Assembly: GCA_964017195.1 (NCBI GenBank)
Contig: OZ024895.1
Location: 12,516,501 to 12,580,500, forward strand
Source: Siderastrea radians
Taxonomy: Eukaryota > Cnidaria > Anthozoa > Scleractinia > Rhizangiidae
Length of the DNA stretch: 64,000 bases
Direction of reading: 5' to 3'
Below the pieces are notes generated by a model. That model made no database searches, was not told the origin of the DNA, and worked only from the letters and a program-made list of their open reading frames with translations. Below, one piece after another: positions 13,101 to 25,100 of this stretch (its first letter is position 1; every line of letters starts with the position of its first letter). Position numbers and translations under genes: made by a program.

Positions 13101-16100
13101 GCCCCTTGCTACTACTGACGTCACAGAAAAGGCTTATTAAAAGTGAACTCCAAATATAGCCTGGACTCTTTCACACTTTCAGGTATGATTCTGGATGCTT
13201 TCATATATTATTTTTGCACCACTTAATTTGCATGTCACTTGAACTTTCTTGTTTGCTTGTGATTTGAAAGGAAGTTGAAATATGCTGGCTGATACCTGTG
13301 CGGATTTATGAGCTGTTCTTAGTACCTGCATGAATATGAGAAGAGCATTTATTGCTGCTTCTGGCCTTGGAACAAAGATACCTGATGAGATAATGCACTT
13401 CTAATATCGGAGCTAATGTTTTAACCTCTTTTTAAATTAGTATGTCACTGTAGCTTCTACACTTAAATCTGTGTTTCACTACCAAATAACACTTTCATTA
13501 ATCTATTAATTCCGTCCTTTGGGGAAATTTCTTTTCTTCCATAATCTGTTACCATCTTGTTTCACCAAAAGATACGATTTCATGAGGTGCACATGCAGCA
13601 GTCAGCTGCTTCATAAGTTCTTTAAGTAACAGTTTGGTATTTATTTCCATTCTACTGAATATTCTTGTTCACGAGTATTTTTGGATCTCCTTTCTAGTTC
13701 CCCCCGAGCTAAAAGCCAAACCACGATCTCAAGAAGTTGTTGAGAGGAGTGGAGTCATTCTGTTTTGCAATGCAACTGGAAATCCCCAACCCAGCATTAC
13801 TTGGACCAAGCAAGGAAGCAACACTGTACTCTCTTCATCTGAGACTCTTAATCTGACAAACCTGATGAGAGGAGATAATGAAGCAGTGTACAGATATACG
13901 GTGGGAAATATTCTTGGGTTTCAAGAAGCGAACGCCACAATAACTGTGTTATGTAAGTATTCTTTTTAACTTTTATAGCAGTAAGGGTAGAGTTGAAGTC
14001 CTTCAGTTTGGTGATCTTTAGTTAAGTAGTTGCAAGTTCCTATTAGTTGTTATGCCTTGGCTTGAGTAATGCCACGCAGGATTGCAGTGCTGTCTTGCTG
14101 CTATTCTAACTTGCATTTTCAATAATCATGTTTTCTTTTGTTTCTGCGTTTTTCCCCGTTTTGAACAAAAGCTTATAATTGCCTGTCTGTGCCAGTTCTT
14201 GCTTATTTTTTTAGTTCTTCTCACTCACGGCTGATTCTTTTTTGCACTTTCGGTCCTTATTGTTTGAGTGTGACCTTTTATGTTTATTATATTGTTATTT
14301 TCTTACCTCTTCCAGACGCACCTCGTGTGACAATCCAGCAGTGTTCTACTCCAGTGAATGAGAGTGATAATGTTACACTTTATTGCAATGCTACTGGTAA
14401 CCCTGCACCCAATATTATGTGGATCAAACCAGGGGAAGTTGTATTATACAAAAAAACGCTTGTCATTTCAAATATTTCACGGGATAAACGTGGCAGTTAT
14501 AAGTGCCTGGCTTGGAATGACATCGCAAATGACACCGATAACTGTACAGTGGATGTACAATGTAAGTTACATTATTATTGAGTTCAAGTGTGACTGGGTT
14601 TGGTGTCAATGACACGGCTTCACCTGGCTATTCAATAGAGAAACATTTACATGTAGTCCATAGCATTTTAAATTTTTTATCATAAATTCATCATGACTGT
14701 CACTTTTTGTCATGCACTCTGGTATTCATGAGATGCACATGAGATGTGCATCTCATGAGGTATTTCATGAGGTGCACATGCAGCAATCAGCTGCTTCATA
14801 AGGTCATCAAGTAACGGTTTTGTATTTATTTCCATTCTACTGAATATTCTTGTTCACAAGTATTTCTGGATCTCCTTTCTAGTTCCCCCCAAGCTAAAAG
14901 CCAAACCACGATCTCAAGAAGTTTTTGAGAGGAGTGGAGTCATTCTGTTTTGCAATGCAACTGGAAACCCCCAACCCAGCATTACTTGGACCAAACAAGG
15001 AAGCAACACTGTACTCCCTTCATCTGAGACTCTTAATCTGACAAACCTGACGAGAGAAGACCATGAAGCAGTGTACAAATGTACAGTAGAAAATATTCTT
15101 GGGTTTCAAGAAGCGAATGCCACAATAACTGTGTTGTGTAAGTATTCTTTTTACATTTTATAGTGGTAGGGTAGAGTCGAAGTCCTTCAGTTCTGTGATC
15201 TTTAGTTAGGTATAGTTGCAAGTTCCTATTAGTTGTTATGCCTTGGCTTGAGTAATGCCATGCAGGATTTCAGTGCTGTCTTACTGCTGTTCTAAGTTGC
15301 ATTTTCAATAATTATGTTTTCTTTTGTTTCTGCATTTTTTCCCATTTTGAACAAAAGCTTATAATTGCCTGTCTGTGCCAGTTCTTGCTTATTTTTTTAG
15401 TTCTTCTCACTCACGGCTGATTCCTTTTTGCACTTTTGGTCCTTATTGTTTGAGTGTGACCTTTTATGTTTATTATATTGTTATTTTCTTACCTCTTCCA
15501 GACGCACCTCGTGTGACAATCCAGCAGTGTTCTACTCCAGTGAATGAGAGTGATAATGTTACACTTTATTGCAATGCTACTGGTAACCCTGCACCCAATA
15601 TTATGTGGATCAAACCAGGGGAAGTTGTATTATACAAAAAAATGCTTGTCATTTCAAATATTTCACGGGATAAACGTGGCAGTTATAAGTGCCTGGCTTG
15701 GAATGACATCGCAAATGACACCGATAACTGTACAGTGGATGTACAATGTAAGTTACATTATTATTGAGTTCAAGTGTGACTGGGTTTGGTGTCAATGACA
15801 CGGCTTCACCTGGCTATTCAATAGAGAAACATTTACATGTAGTCCATAGCATTTTAAATTTTTTATCATAAATTCATCATAACTGTCACTTTTTGTCATA
15901 CACTCTGGTATTTTTGATGTGTAGAGAAGGCAAAAATATTTATAAATTTATTCCTCTTATAACAGATTTGTGGTTTCGATATTCAGTACCAATATGTTAT
16001 AAAGGGTTACAGGGTTTTGCCCATCCTCATGATGTTCGGCTTAGTGTCAGGAAACCAATCAAAACCTACCAATTCCTACAGCCCACAAAAGGTGGATGTT

Positions 16101-19100
16101 AAATTGTCTTAAAATACACGTGTTGACGATAAGGAATCAATGTTAAAGCAAAACTTAAAATGAAACAGTGTTTCACAGCATTACTGCATCACTCACAAGT
16201 CTACATACTTCAATACGGTAGTCCACCTTACATATACCAAACATAGCTGAAGAGAATTTTTGATCAAAAATGCTTTCTTTCAATTAACTTTTTCTTTTTG
16301 TCTTGTGGAACACACTTCAAAAAGAGTAAAACACTGTGCCTCATACCCGGCCTGACCAATCGATGAAATCGATAATTGATAACAATCGATGGCAGTCGAT
16401 AACAATTAATCCATTGATATAGGAAATCGATGACCAATCATGGCCAATCAATCATTGTGTTTTTTAATTGCCATCTTCATTGTCATCGTCACGTTGCCGC
16501 AGATAGTATTTCAGATCCTTTATGGTCAGAAATTTAAAGGTGAGAGGCTGAAAAACCTATCAAGTCCATAAACGAGCCAAATTCAACGATCTCATACGCC
16601 AAGAGCCGTATCAAAAAGTCGCCTTACGGACAATCAAACCTCAAATTTAACTGAAAATAACAAACAGCTGAAACAGGTGTAAAGCCACAGGAGTCCATCA
16701 TACAAATAATATATAAATTTAGCCAAGCTTAAAAGCGGAACCACCAAGGAATAAACTAGTGTTCGTTTCTCAAGAATAGTCCTGAAACTTTTCGATCCGA
16801 AATATATTTTGGGGCTTGTTTTCTGCTCGTGCGCTTTCTCAAAAAGCCCAAAACTATTCCAAATTGTCCTCAAATATTTTGGGGATCTGTTCTGTAAAAC
16901 CAAGCTTGAAAGGTCATTCTAGAGGCTGAACATAACTTGATTATTGTTTTTTTTTTTTGGGTATCAAACTGAATACAAATTTTACTCACGAGCCGTCTTG
17001 CTTGGTTCTTGCAATGCTTTCATATCCTGTGATTTAACTGTCAAGGCTTGTCAAATCTCCTTGGATTATTGGCTGTTCGCTTGAATGAACTTCAGACGGC
17101 GCTCATTTACAACAACAAAATAAAACGTATTCTGAAATAAATGGGTTATCTTCATCGCGTTGGGATGTTAACAAATAACATGAACTGCCACTATTAGTCT
17201 GGTAAAAAATTTATACTGGCATTTCACCGGCTTTTTATGGGGATTACCCGAAAGAAAGGATGTGGGGAGCTTCGAAGCACCTATAATAAAATTATCAAAG
17301 AAATGTCGCGTAGGTTTTAGCGGCCACGAAGAAATTCGAGCACTTTGAGGAACACAGAAAACTTACCGGATAAAATAGCTTTAAACCCAAAACTGCTTCG
17401 CTTATAGTTACTTAAGTAACTTTTATATTTCGTTCTCTAACTTGAGACCATCGAGATTGAAAACAAAAAAAAAAACACCAAACATGCTTAACTCTATGGC
17501 ATAGGTTTTGCGGATGCGAATTGTTTTAAATTCGGGCGCTTTTAGAAATGCACAGAACTGTTTTTGGAAGCTTTTCGGATAAAATAGGTTTAAACCGACA
17601 ACTGCTTCGGTTACAGTTTCTTAAATAACCTTTACATTTCGTTCTCTAACTAGAAACCATCAAGATTGAAAACAAACAAGCACCCAAACACACTTTAAAT
17701 TATGGCACAAATCTGACCGCGTTTCTCATAATTTTTTAAAGTCAAAGTAAATGACACATTTCTAATGACATAAATTAAATTACCATTTCAAAACGTAATT
17801 TCTCAGTTGACCGTATTACTCGAAATCATGTACCTTTTATTAAACCAATTAAAACCTTCACTTACTCGGTTGTTTCAGAGCAAGACAAAATCCCTGCCGT
17901 GAAGAAAACCAACATGAAATCCTCGAAGGCAGACCAAAAAGACAACTGAGTATTCTTTTGAACTTTTTCTTCCCATTTATACATATTAGATGTTTTTTCT
18001 TAAGTTTAAAACTTCAGTACTGTCGAACAATCGTTTTGGTAAACAATCTATTTAGGCTTTTCAAAACACGTCTTTAATAATAGCGACGGTTGTCATGCGA
18101 TTTCTCGCCAAGAAAAAATCCGATTGCCCAAAAGCACCGCACGATTTCCCGCCAAAAAAGATGGCATTCTCCACCCCCCGTCGGGTTGTCTTGGGACTCC
18201 CCTCCTCTCCCCCACCCCCAGAGTCTGTACGGGCGTACGCTGACATCATAACCAACATTTCTCGGATCGATAGGTTACCAAATTTGCTGAGCAATGGTGC
18301 TTCGCTATCAAATATGACCTTCATAGCAGTCTTTACAAGGCGACGCCGTAATTGTTACGGCTCAATTCAGTCACCATTTTTAATTCCTCCAAATTTAAAA
18401 TTTTGGATTTATCAACTGAGTTGATAAGATAACTTGGCCACCGTTAAGAGATTGAAAGCTGACGTTTCGAGCGTTAGCCCTTCGTTAGAGCGAATCAAGG
18501 AATTGTGGGTTGCACTTTGTTTCCTCGACCGAAGCGGTTAATAAATTCACCAACGTGTCAAAGGACTCTCAGTTTATTTGCTGTCTCGTATAGGGTTGTA
18601 CCTGGTTTACAGCTTTGAGTCTTTCGAAACCTGTATTAACATCACAACGATAATTATACACAACAATATTGCCAAAGTTGAATGATTGAATATTTACATA
18701 CCCGATGGCTCTTATTTAATTCTTTATCTTTGGGAGGAAAACCGGCGGTAATCTCAATTGTCATTCGCAATGTCACTAATTACAATTAATTATCGATTGT
18801 AACGTAATTCTCTCATTAATTGTCGATTGTAACGTAATCGTCACAAATTAAGAATTCGTTTCCAACGAAACACTCCCCACTCTCTGAAAGTGTAAAATAC
18901 GGAGTCCTTAGTTTTTTGTGTCCCTTTTTTTTAAATATTTTAATCTTGACTCTGGAGTTCGTCTTCTTCGTCGACGGGGACAATCACAAGTCGCTGTACG
19001 GGTCGCTCTACTGTCACATAACCCCGACCTTTGTAGATTTGTACCTTTTCGTTTAGCACTGGGTTCTTGTATGGGATCTCAACCTTTCTGACCTTGCCGT

Positions 19101-22100
19101 CCTTTCCCGGATTAGCTGTTACGACGCGTCCGAGTTTCCATTTACTTCTTACTTGATTCGAATCTTGAATTAGCATGATGTCGCCAACCTTAACGTCGTG
19201 CTTACATGTATGCCATTTTTGTTTTATTACCGTATTTATTTGCCTATAAACCGATCCCGGCTATAAGCCGAGACCCTAAACTTGTAACACAGAATACTGA
19301 CCCAATGTTGACAAACAAATCCAGGAAACTCTGGGTTATAAGCCGAGACCCAAAAATTGAGCAATCTACTCGAATAAAACACAAAAAAATATTGCGTAAA
19401 TTTCCTAGGAAACTTACAAATTCAAGTTGAAGTGAATAATAAACACGATCGAAGTGCTGACCTCTAAGGAAATACTTCTAAAGTTGCTGATTAATAAACA
19501 TGATCGAAATGCTAACCTCTTGGGAAACCTTTCCAAAGTTAATGAATGAGTGTGTTGAGGAATACCAGTATTAATTGATCCTAATCAAAGTATAAAACTC
19601 CGTAACAAGAACAGAACTATCAACAGTTACCATAGTACTGAGACATCGCTCCAAATCTTAAAGATAGTTTGCGTTCACAATGCCGAAGGCACGTTGTACC
19701 TCGTACACTCTTGCCTTTAAATTAAAAGTCATTGCAGAAGCAGAGGCTGTAGAAAATAACTCCGAAACCGCAAGAGATTACGGCATCAGCGAGTCAATGG
19801 TCCGTCGCTGGACTGACGTGACCAAGGAGTCCTATTCACCGCTTCATGATAGCAGCCAGACAGCGAATGCAGTATCCACTCGTGAAAATCTTCAACATGG
19901 ATGAGACCCCGATGCGGTTCGAGCTACCTTCATCGCGAACCCTTGAGTCCATGACCAAACTTCAGTATATACATTCGCTTGGCTTATACGTGAATAATGC
20001 CAATTTCCTAATGTTGGAGAAAGTTTTGTTTAGTAGAAGCTCTCGGCTATAAGCCGAACCCCCTTCTCTGGCCTAAATTTTACCTAAACTTGGCTTGACT
20101 TTGTGTAAAAATCGCTCGGCTTATAGGCGAATAAATACGGTAATAAACTCGGAAAGAAGTCACGTGTCCATCTGTTCCAAAACGCGTTTATGATGCCTTG
20201 CACAAAGTAGAAACGGCGGTGAGGATTTGCTTCTCCTTCAAATGGTCCGCTGGGGATTCTTGCAGATGCATGTCCTAATAAGATATTATTCGGACAGAGA
20301 TATGCTCCATCTTCAGGTGTTGTGGGATGTCGCCCTATTGGTCTTTCATTAATTAAATTGGCGACCTCAAAACAGACTGTCTGGAGCTCTGAAAATATCA
20401 TGATGTTCTGGCCGATTGCTGCGGTGATAGCTCATTTGACGGATTTTATAAGGGCTTCTGAGATTCCGTTCTGCCAGGGGGCGTCAGCTGGTGTAAATTC
20501 CCACTTTAGTCCTTCGATCACTCCAAACTCTTCGAGTTTTTTCATATCCCAGCCCTTTGTCATGTTTCGTAGCTCTTCATTGGCTGATACCAGTTGTGGG
20601 CCATTATCTGAGTAAAGCTTTGCAGGATACCCTCTCAGAGATGCAAACCGTCTCAATACGAGTAAGAATGCTTCCGTGCTGTAATCAGATGCCAGGTCAA
20701 TGTGAACGGCTCTTGTACTCATGCAATTGAATAGAACCCCATAACATTTTCCAATCGTCCGTCTTTTTACTTGATCTCTTATTTTCAGTGGTCCGAATAA
20801 GTCGATTGCTGTGTTGTGCCATAGAGGGGACGGCTTGAGTCTTTCTTCCGGAAGTTGTCCCATGGTTTGTACACTTAGATTTCCGTCCAGTTTCTTGCAG
20901 ATGACACACTTGTGTCTGATGGAGCTAACCATGTTATGGATTTTTGGGATCCAAAGTCTTAACCTGATCTTGCTTACGGTTGTCGATACTCCGTGATGTC
21001 CAATGCCATGTACGTGCTCCGCGTAGAGTAGGGAAAAACGATGTTCTCGAGGCAGGAGAATCACTTCACTCTTGTCGTAGCTCATGTGCATCCATTTGCT
21101 CGTTCGACTGCCAACTACAATTACTCCGTCTTCTCTTGTTCCTGGGCATAATCGCTTGTATTTCCTTATCTTTACATCAGAAGCCATGGACCTTTGCGCT
21201 TCTAGGATCCAGAACGTTTTGGCCTTTGCGATATCATCAGGTATCAAAGTCTTGGTTGCATTCTTTAAACTTGTTGATGGTTTTCATTTATAAAGGGATA
21301 GCACTCGTGCCGTTACTCTTAGCAATTTTTTATAGCTTGAGTACTTGTTAATGTTTATTCTTTCCGCTAGTGAGTCATCCTTCGTTGTGGTATGCATTGT
21401 CGTTGCCCTTTAAGCTGGTCTGCTGATTCTTGTTTACAGATCACTTTGCTGATCGGCCATTCAGATTCGGGCAGTCTTAAAAATCTTGGACCTCTCTGCC
21501 AATCGCGGTCGGCATCGATATCGTTTGGTCTTTTACCTCTAGTTATCCAGTCCGCGATGTTGTAGTCGCTCTCAACCCAATACCAATCTTGAGGGTCAGT
21601 GCCTTCTTGTATCTCACCAATGCGGGTCGCTGCGAAAGTGTTAAAGCCGTAAGATTCCTTTTGAACCATTCCATGCACTATCTGAGAGTCGACGATATGG
21701 TAGTATTTCGCAAACTGATATCGGGATTCCTTTTCCAAGAAGGTTTTAAGCCTCTTATTCAAGACACCACCGCATAATTCTACGCGATCGATTGATATCT
21801 TCCTATTTGGTGAGAGCCGGTTCTTCGACATTATAAGTCTAACATCGAATCTCTCTCTTGGTAGGGTCCATCGGACGTAGGCACACGCTCCATATGCGTT
21901 GTCGGATCCATCGCTAAATATAATAAGGATAGGTGGTCCAATTGCACCTAATGGCTTGAGGCATCTCGGGAAGATGACCAAATCCATGTTACGTAGGTCT
22001 TGAAAGAATTCTAGCCAGTTATCCCTCTGTTTTTCAGGAATCGGATCATCCCAGTCTAAACTTTCTTGTGCTGTCCATAATTGTCGCATTAGGGTCTTGG

Positions 22101-25100
22101 CTCTGACAGTGACCGGAGATGCAAGACCAAGCGGATCGTAAACGCGATTGATTTGTGAGAGAATCATTCTTTTGGTTATTGTGGTGGGAATGGCGGCTTC
22201 TGCACCATGGCTTTTAGCCTTCCCTATGGGTGATAAGGTCACGTTTGCTTTGAATCGGAATTGGTCTTTGTTCGTATTCCAGATGACACCGAGTTGCTGT
22301 CGACAATGTCATCCATGTGTGAATTGTTAATTATGGTCCTTGCGGCTTGTGGATATCTCTTGCTTGACATTTCGGCTGTTTTTCTCATAGCCATAGTTGC
22401 TATTGCACCGGATGGCTTATCTCCGAATGATACTCTTTGGATGACGTACGTGTCAGGTTCCCTGTTGATGTTCATATCACGCCACAAGAAACGATGGGTG
22501 TGCTGTTCAATGGTTCTTGTCTTTACGGTGTGGAACATTTTCTTCAAATCACCCATAAAGCCAATCTCGTTTTCTCTGAATCGTACAAGGATTCCAAGAA
22601 GATTATTTAATAGGTCTGGCCCTTTGGCCCAGTACTCGTTTAGTACTTGTCCCATGTAGCTTGCGCTGCTGTTAAAGACTATTCTTACTGGGGTTGACTT
22701 AGAATCTGGTTTCAAAACATCGTGGTGGGAGATGTGGTGAATCGGTCCCTTGTAGTTATCAACTTCTGTCTGGGTAAGTTTTCTGGCCACTTGCCTTTCG
22801 ATCATGTCTTCGATCTGTGCCTGATAGACCTTCGCGTGTTGTGTATTCCTTCCCAATCTTCGCTCTGTAGATAAAAGTCAGCCAAAAGCGGCCCTTTTGT
22901 TATTCGGTAATAAGTCGGGATCCTTGATCCAGGGATATTCGGCGATCCAACAACTGTCCTGCTCGTCGTATTGAAGGCCTTTTTCGATGAGCTTTAACTC
23001 CCTTTCTTCCTTGAGAGTGTAGTTGTTGCTTCCCGGCGCGCACTTGCCGCACTTGCATCCTCCACAACGCGGGGTGCAATTAATTCCAAGATTCTCGATG
23101 TTGTAGAAGTCCTCTATTTTGACTCCTTTCACGTAGTGCACCAGTTTAACTTCGCCTAGCACTGGTTTTTTGATTGATCCTCGGATGGAGGGGTGAGTTC
23201 CGCCATTGCAGCGTCCGAAACGATTCCTTAGTAGCAGTAGATGCCCAGAGCTGCTCTCCTTCTCTGGATGGAATCCGGCGTAATCGTATGCGATTAAGAC
23301 GTCCACAGTTCCATGAGGTCGTTCAATTTCGTCCTTTGGGACTCCGAGGATGTGATATTCCGTCTATGCTGACGCTTTGGATGTCGGAAGTTACTTTATC
23401 GATCCCGTAAACTTTGAGAGTGACTGTTTCGCCCAGGAGGTCGATAAGGGAGAGTCGGTATTTTGATGACTTCTTTCTCTCTTCCTCCTCTCCTACTTTG
23501 GTGATGGAAAGTTCCACTGGTGTGCCGCAAAGCTTTTTGGCCTTTGCTTTACCGTGCGTCATGAGGCTTATGGATGACGCGTTGTCCCACAAGACATTTA
23601 CCCATCCTCTTGGTGTTCTAACTCTCTGTATCTGGAGGAGACATGTATCACCGAGTTGATCAGTGCATGTGCTAGAGGCTCCCGATATCTCTGGCGCTTC
23701 CGTTTCCGCAGGCTTGTCTTCGTGTAGCGTCACGTGATGTTTCCCTTTACATCCATTGATCCCGCACTCTTTCTTTCTCCGGCAATCGCGTGATCGATGA
23801 CCGTACTTCAGACAGGAAAAGCATGCGCCCTTTTCCTTTAGCAATGCCATTTTTTCTCCCATCGGTTTGGATAGATAAAGTCTGCATTCGTTTGTTGAAT
23901 GTTCGGCACCGTCATGGATTAAACATTTGCTGCGAGATCTCTGTTTTGGATTGTCGCGGTGTTCATCCGCCGCGGCATGATTGACTGTCCCTTTTGCTGC
24001 TAGTACAGGACCTCCGGACGCACGGAGTTCTGAAGAGTCATACTCAACCGCTCGCTTTTGAGCAAGAAGGAATTTAAGAAGGCTAGAGAACTTGTCAGTC
24101 TTGTTGACCGTACTCTCATCGGCGCTCAGAAGCTTTGCCCATTCCTTTCTTACGTCTGCCGGTAGCTTGCTCTCAATAATGCTTACAGAACTTGTTGTGG
24201 TTATCTCAGTTTCTAAACCGAGTCTCTTGAGATTTCTGTACCCATCTTCTATGATTCGAACGAATTCGACGAATCTTCTGTTTTCGCCCTCTTTGATGCT
24301 TGTGACTCTTCTTATGTCATTAATTATTGCATCAGCGACTCTGGCTGGGTCTCCGTATTTCTCATCTAGTCTTTTCCACATGTCCCGGATATCATCGTCT
24401 ACAGTTTTCACTTGTGCTAGTGGTTCCTTGCCCAGGCAAGATCGTAACGTATAGGGTGCGGTATCCTCGGTCAGATGTGGCATCACTTGCACGCTGCTGG
24501 ATTTCTCAGCCTTAACTTGGTTCTTGGATTCATCCACCGTTTCAATATCTAGGTGCGCTTCCAGTTTAGCGACTATGTCATTATAGCTAGCTTGAATGGC
24601 TGGGAGCCAATTCATCTCAGATGAGGCTGCTTCTCTCTAATAAGCTCAGAAGCGCGCTAGTAGCTTGCTAACATTCTGTGTAGGTATCTTCGAGTTGAAT
24701 TTGCAGCTTCCTTACCGTAGCGGCAGGGATTTTGTCTAACGTTAAGACATGCGTAGCGCCCCGATGCGATGTCTCAAAGACGGCTCACGCAGTGTCTCTT
24801 CCTATCATTGCTTGATCGAACAGTTGTTTCGTTCGCTCGCGCTCTTTGTTGAGGACTTCTGTACGCTCTGCTTCCACGCGCGCATTCTGTTCTACTATCA
24901 ATAAATCCTTGATAAAGTTGATCTTAGCTGTCGTTGCTTCAGAGAAGAGATCTTGACTCTCTGTGATCCACTTGTCGGCGTCTTCAAGCTCATCGTCTCT
25001 TAGATACATCGTGTACAAGTCGTGCTTACTCTAGAGGATATTCCACGCATCGACGAGTTGTGCGTAATTGCTTTCCACAAGTTCGCGGTTGCTTTTGCTT

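Larger units (their letters stand above)
13570..14735 (+). repeat. A-B Ig unit, tandem copy 1
   Basis: Starts near TTTCATGAGGTGCACATGCA and ends at GCACTCTGGTAT. It is repeated about 1.18 kb downstream, introns included. It contains exons A2 and B2. Confidence 0.8.
14745..15911 (+). repeat. A-B Ig unit, tandem copy 2
   Basis: Second copy of the A-B unit, offset 1185-1186 bases from the first. It begins after a short palindromic joint around 14726-14760 (ATGAGATGCACATGAGATGTGCATCTCAT) and ends near 15911. It contains exons A3 and B3. The near-identity of B2 and B3 indicates recent duplication or gene conversion. Confidence 0.8.

Noticed and set aside
14358..14612. Open frame overlapping Ig exon B2 (and the same at 15544-15798)
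   Set aside because: Out-of-frame shadow of the Ig domain, running through the donor site.
18095..18424. Open frames on both strands near 18.1-18.4 kb
   Set aside because: Pro/Ser-rich sequence from local base composition next to a repeat boundary; no family recognised.
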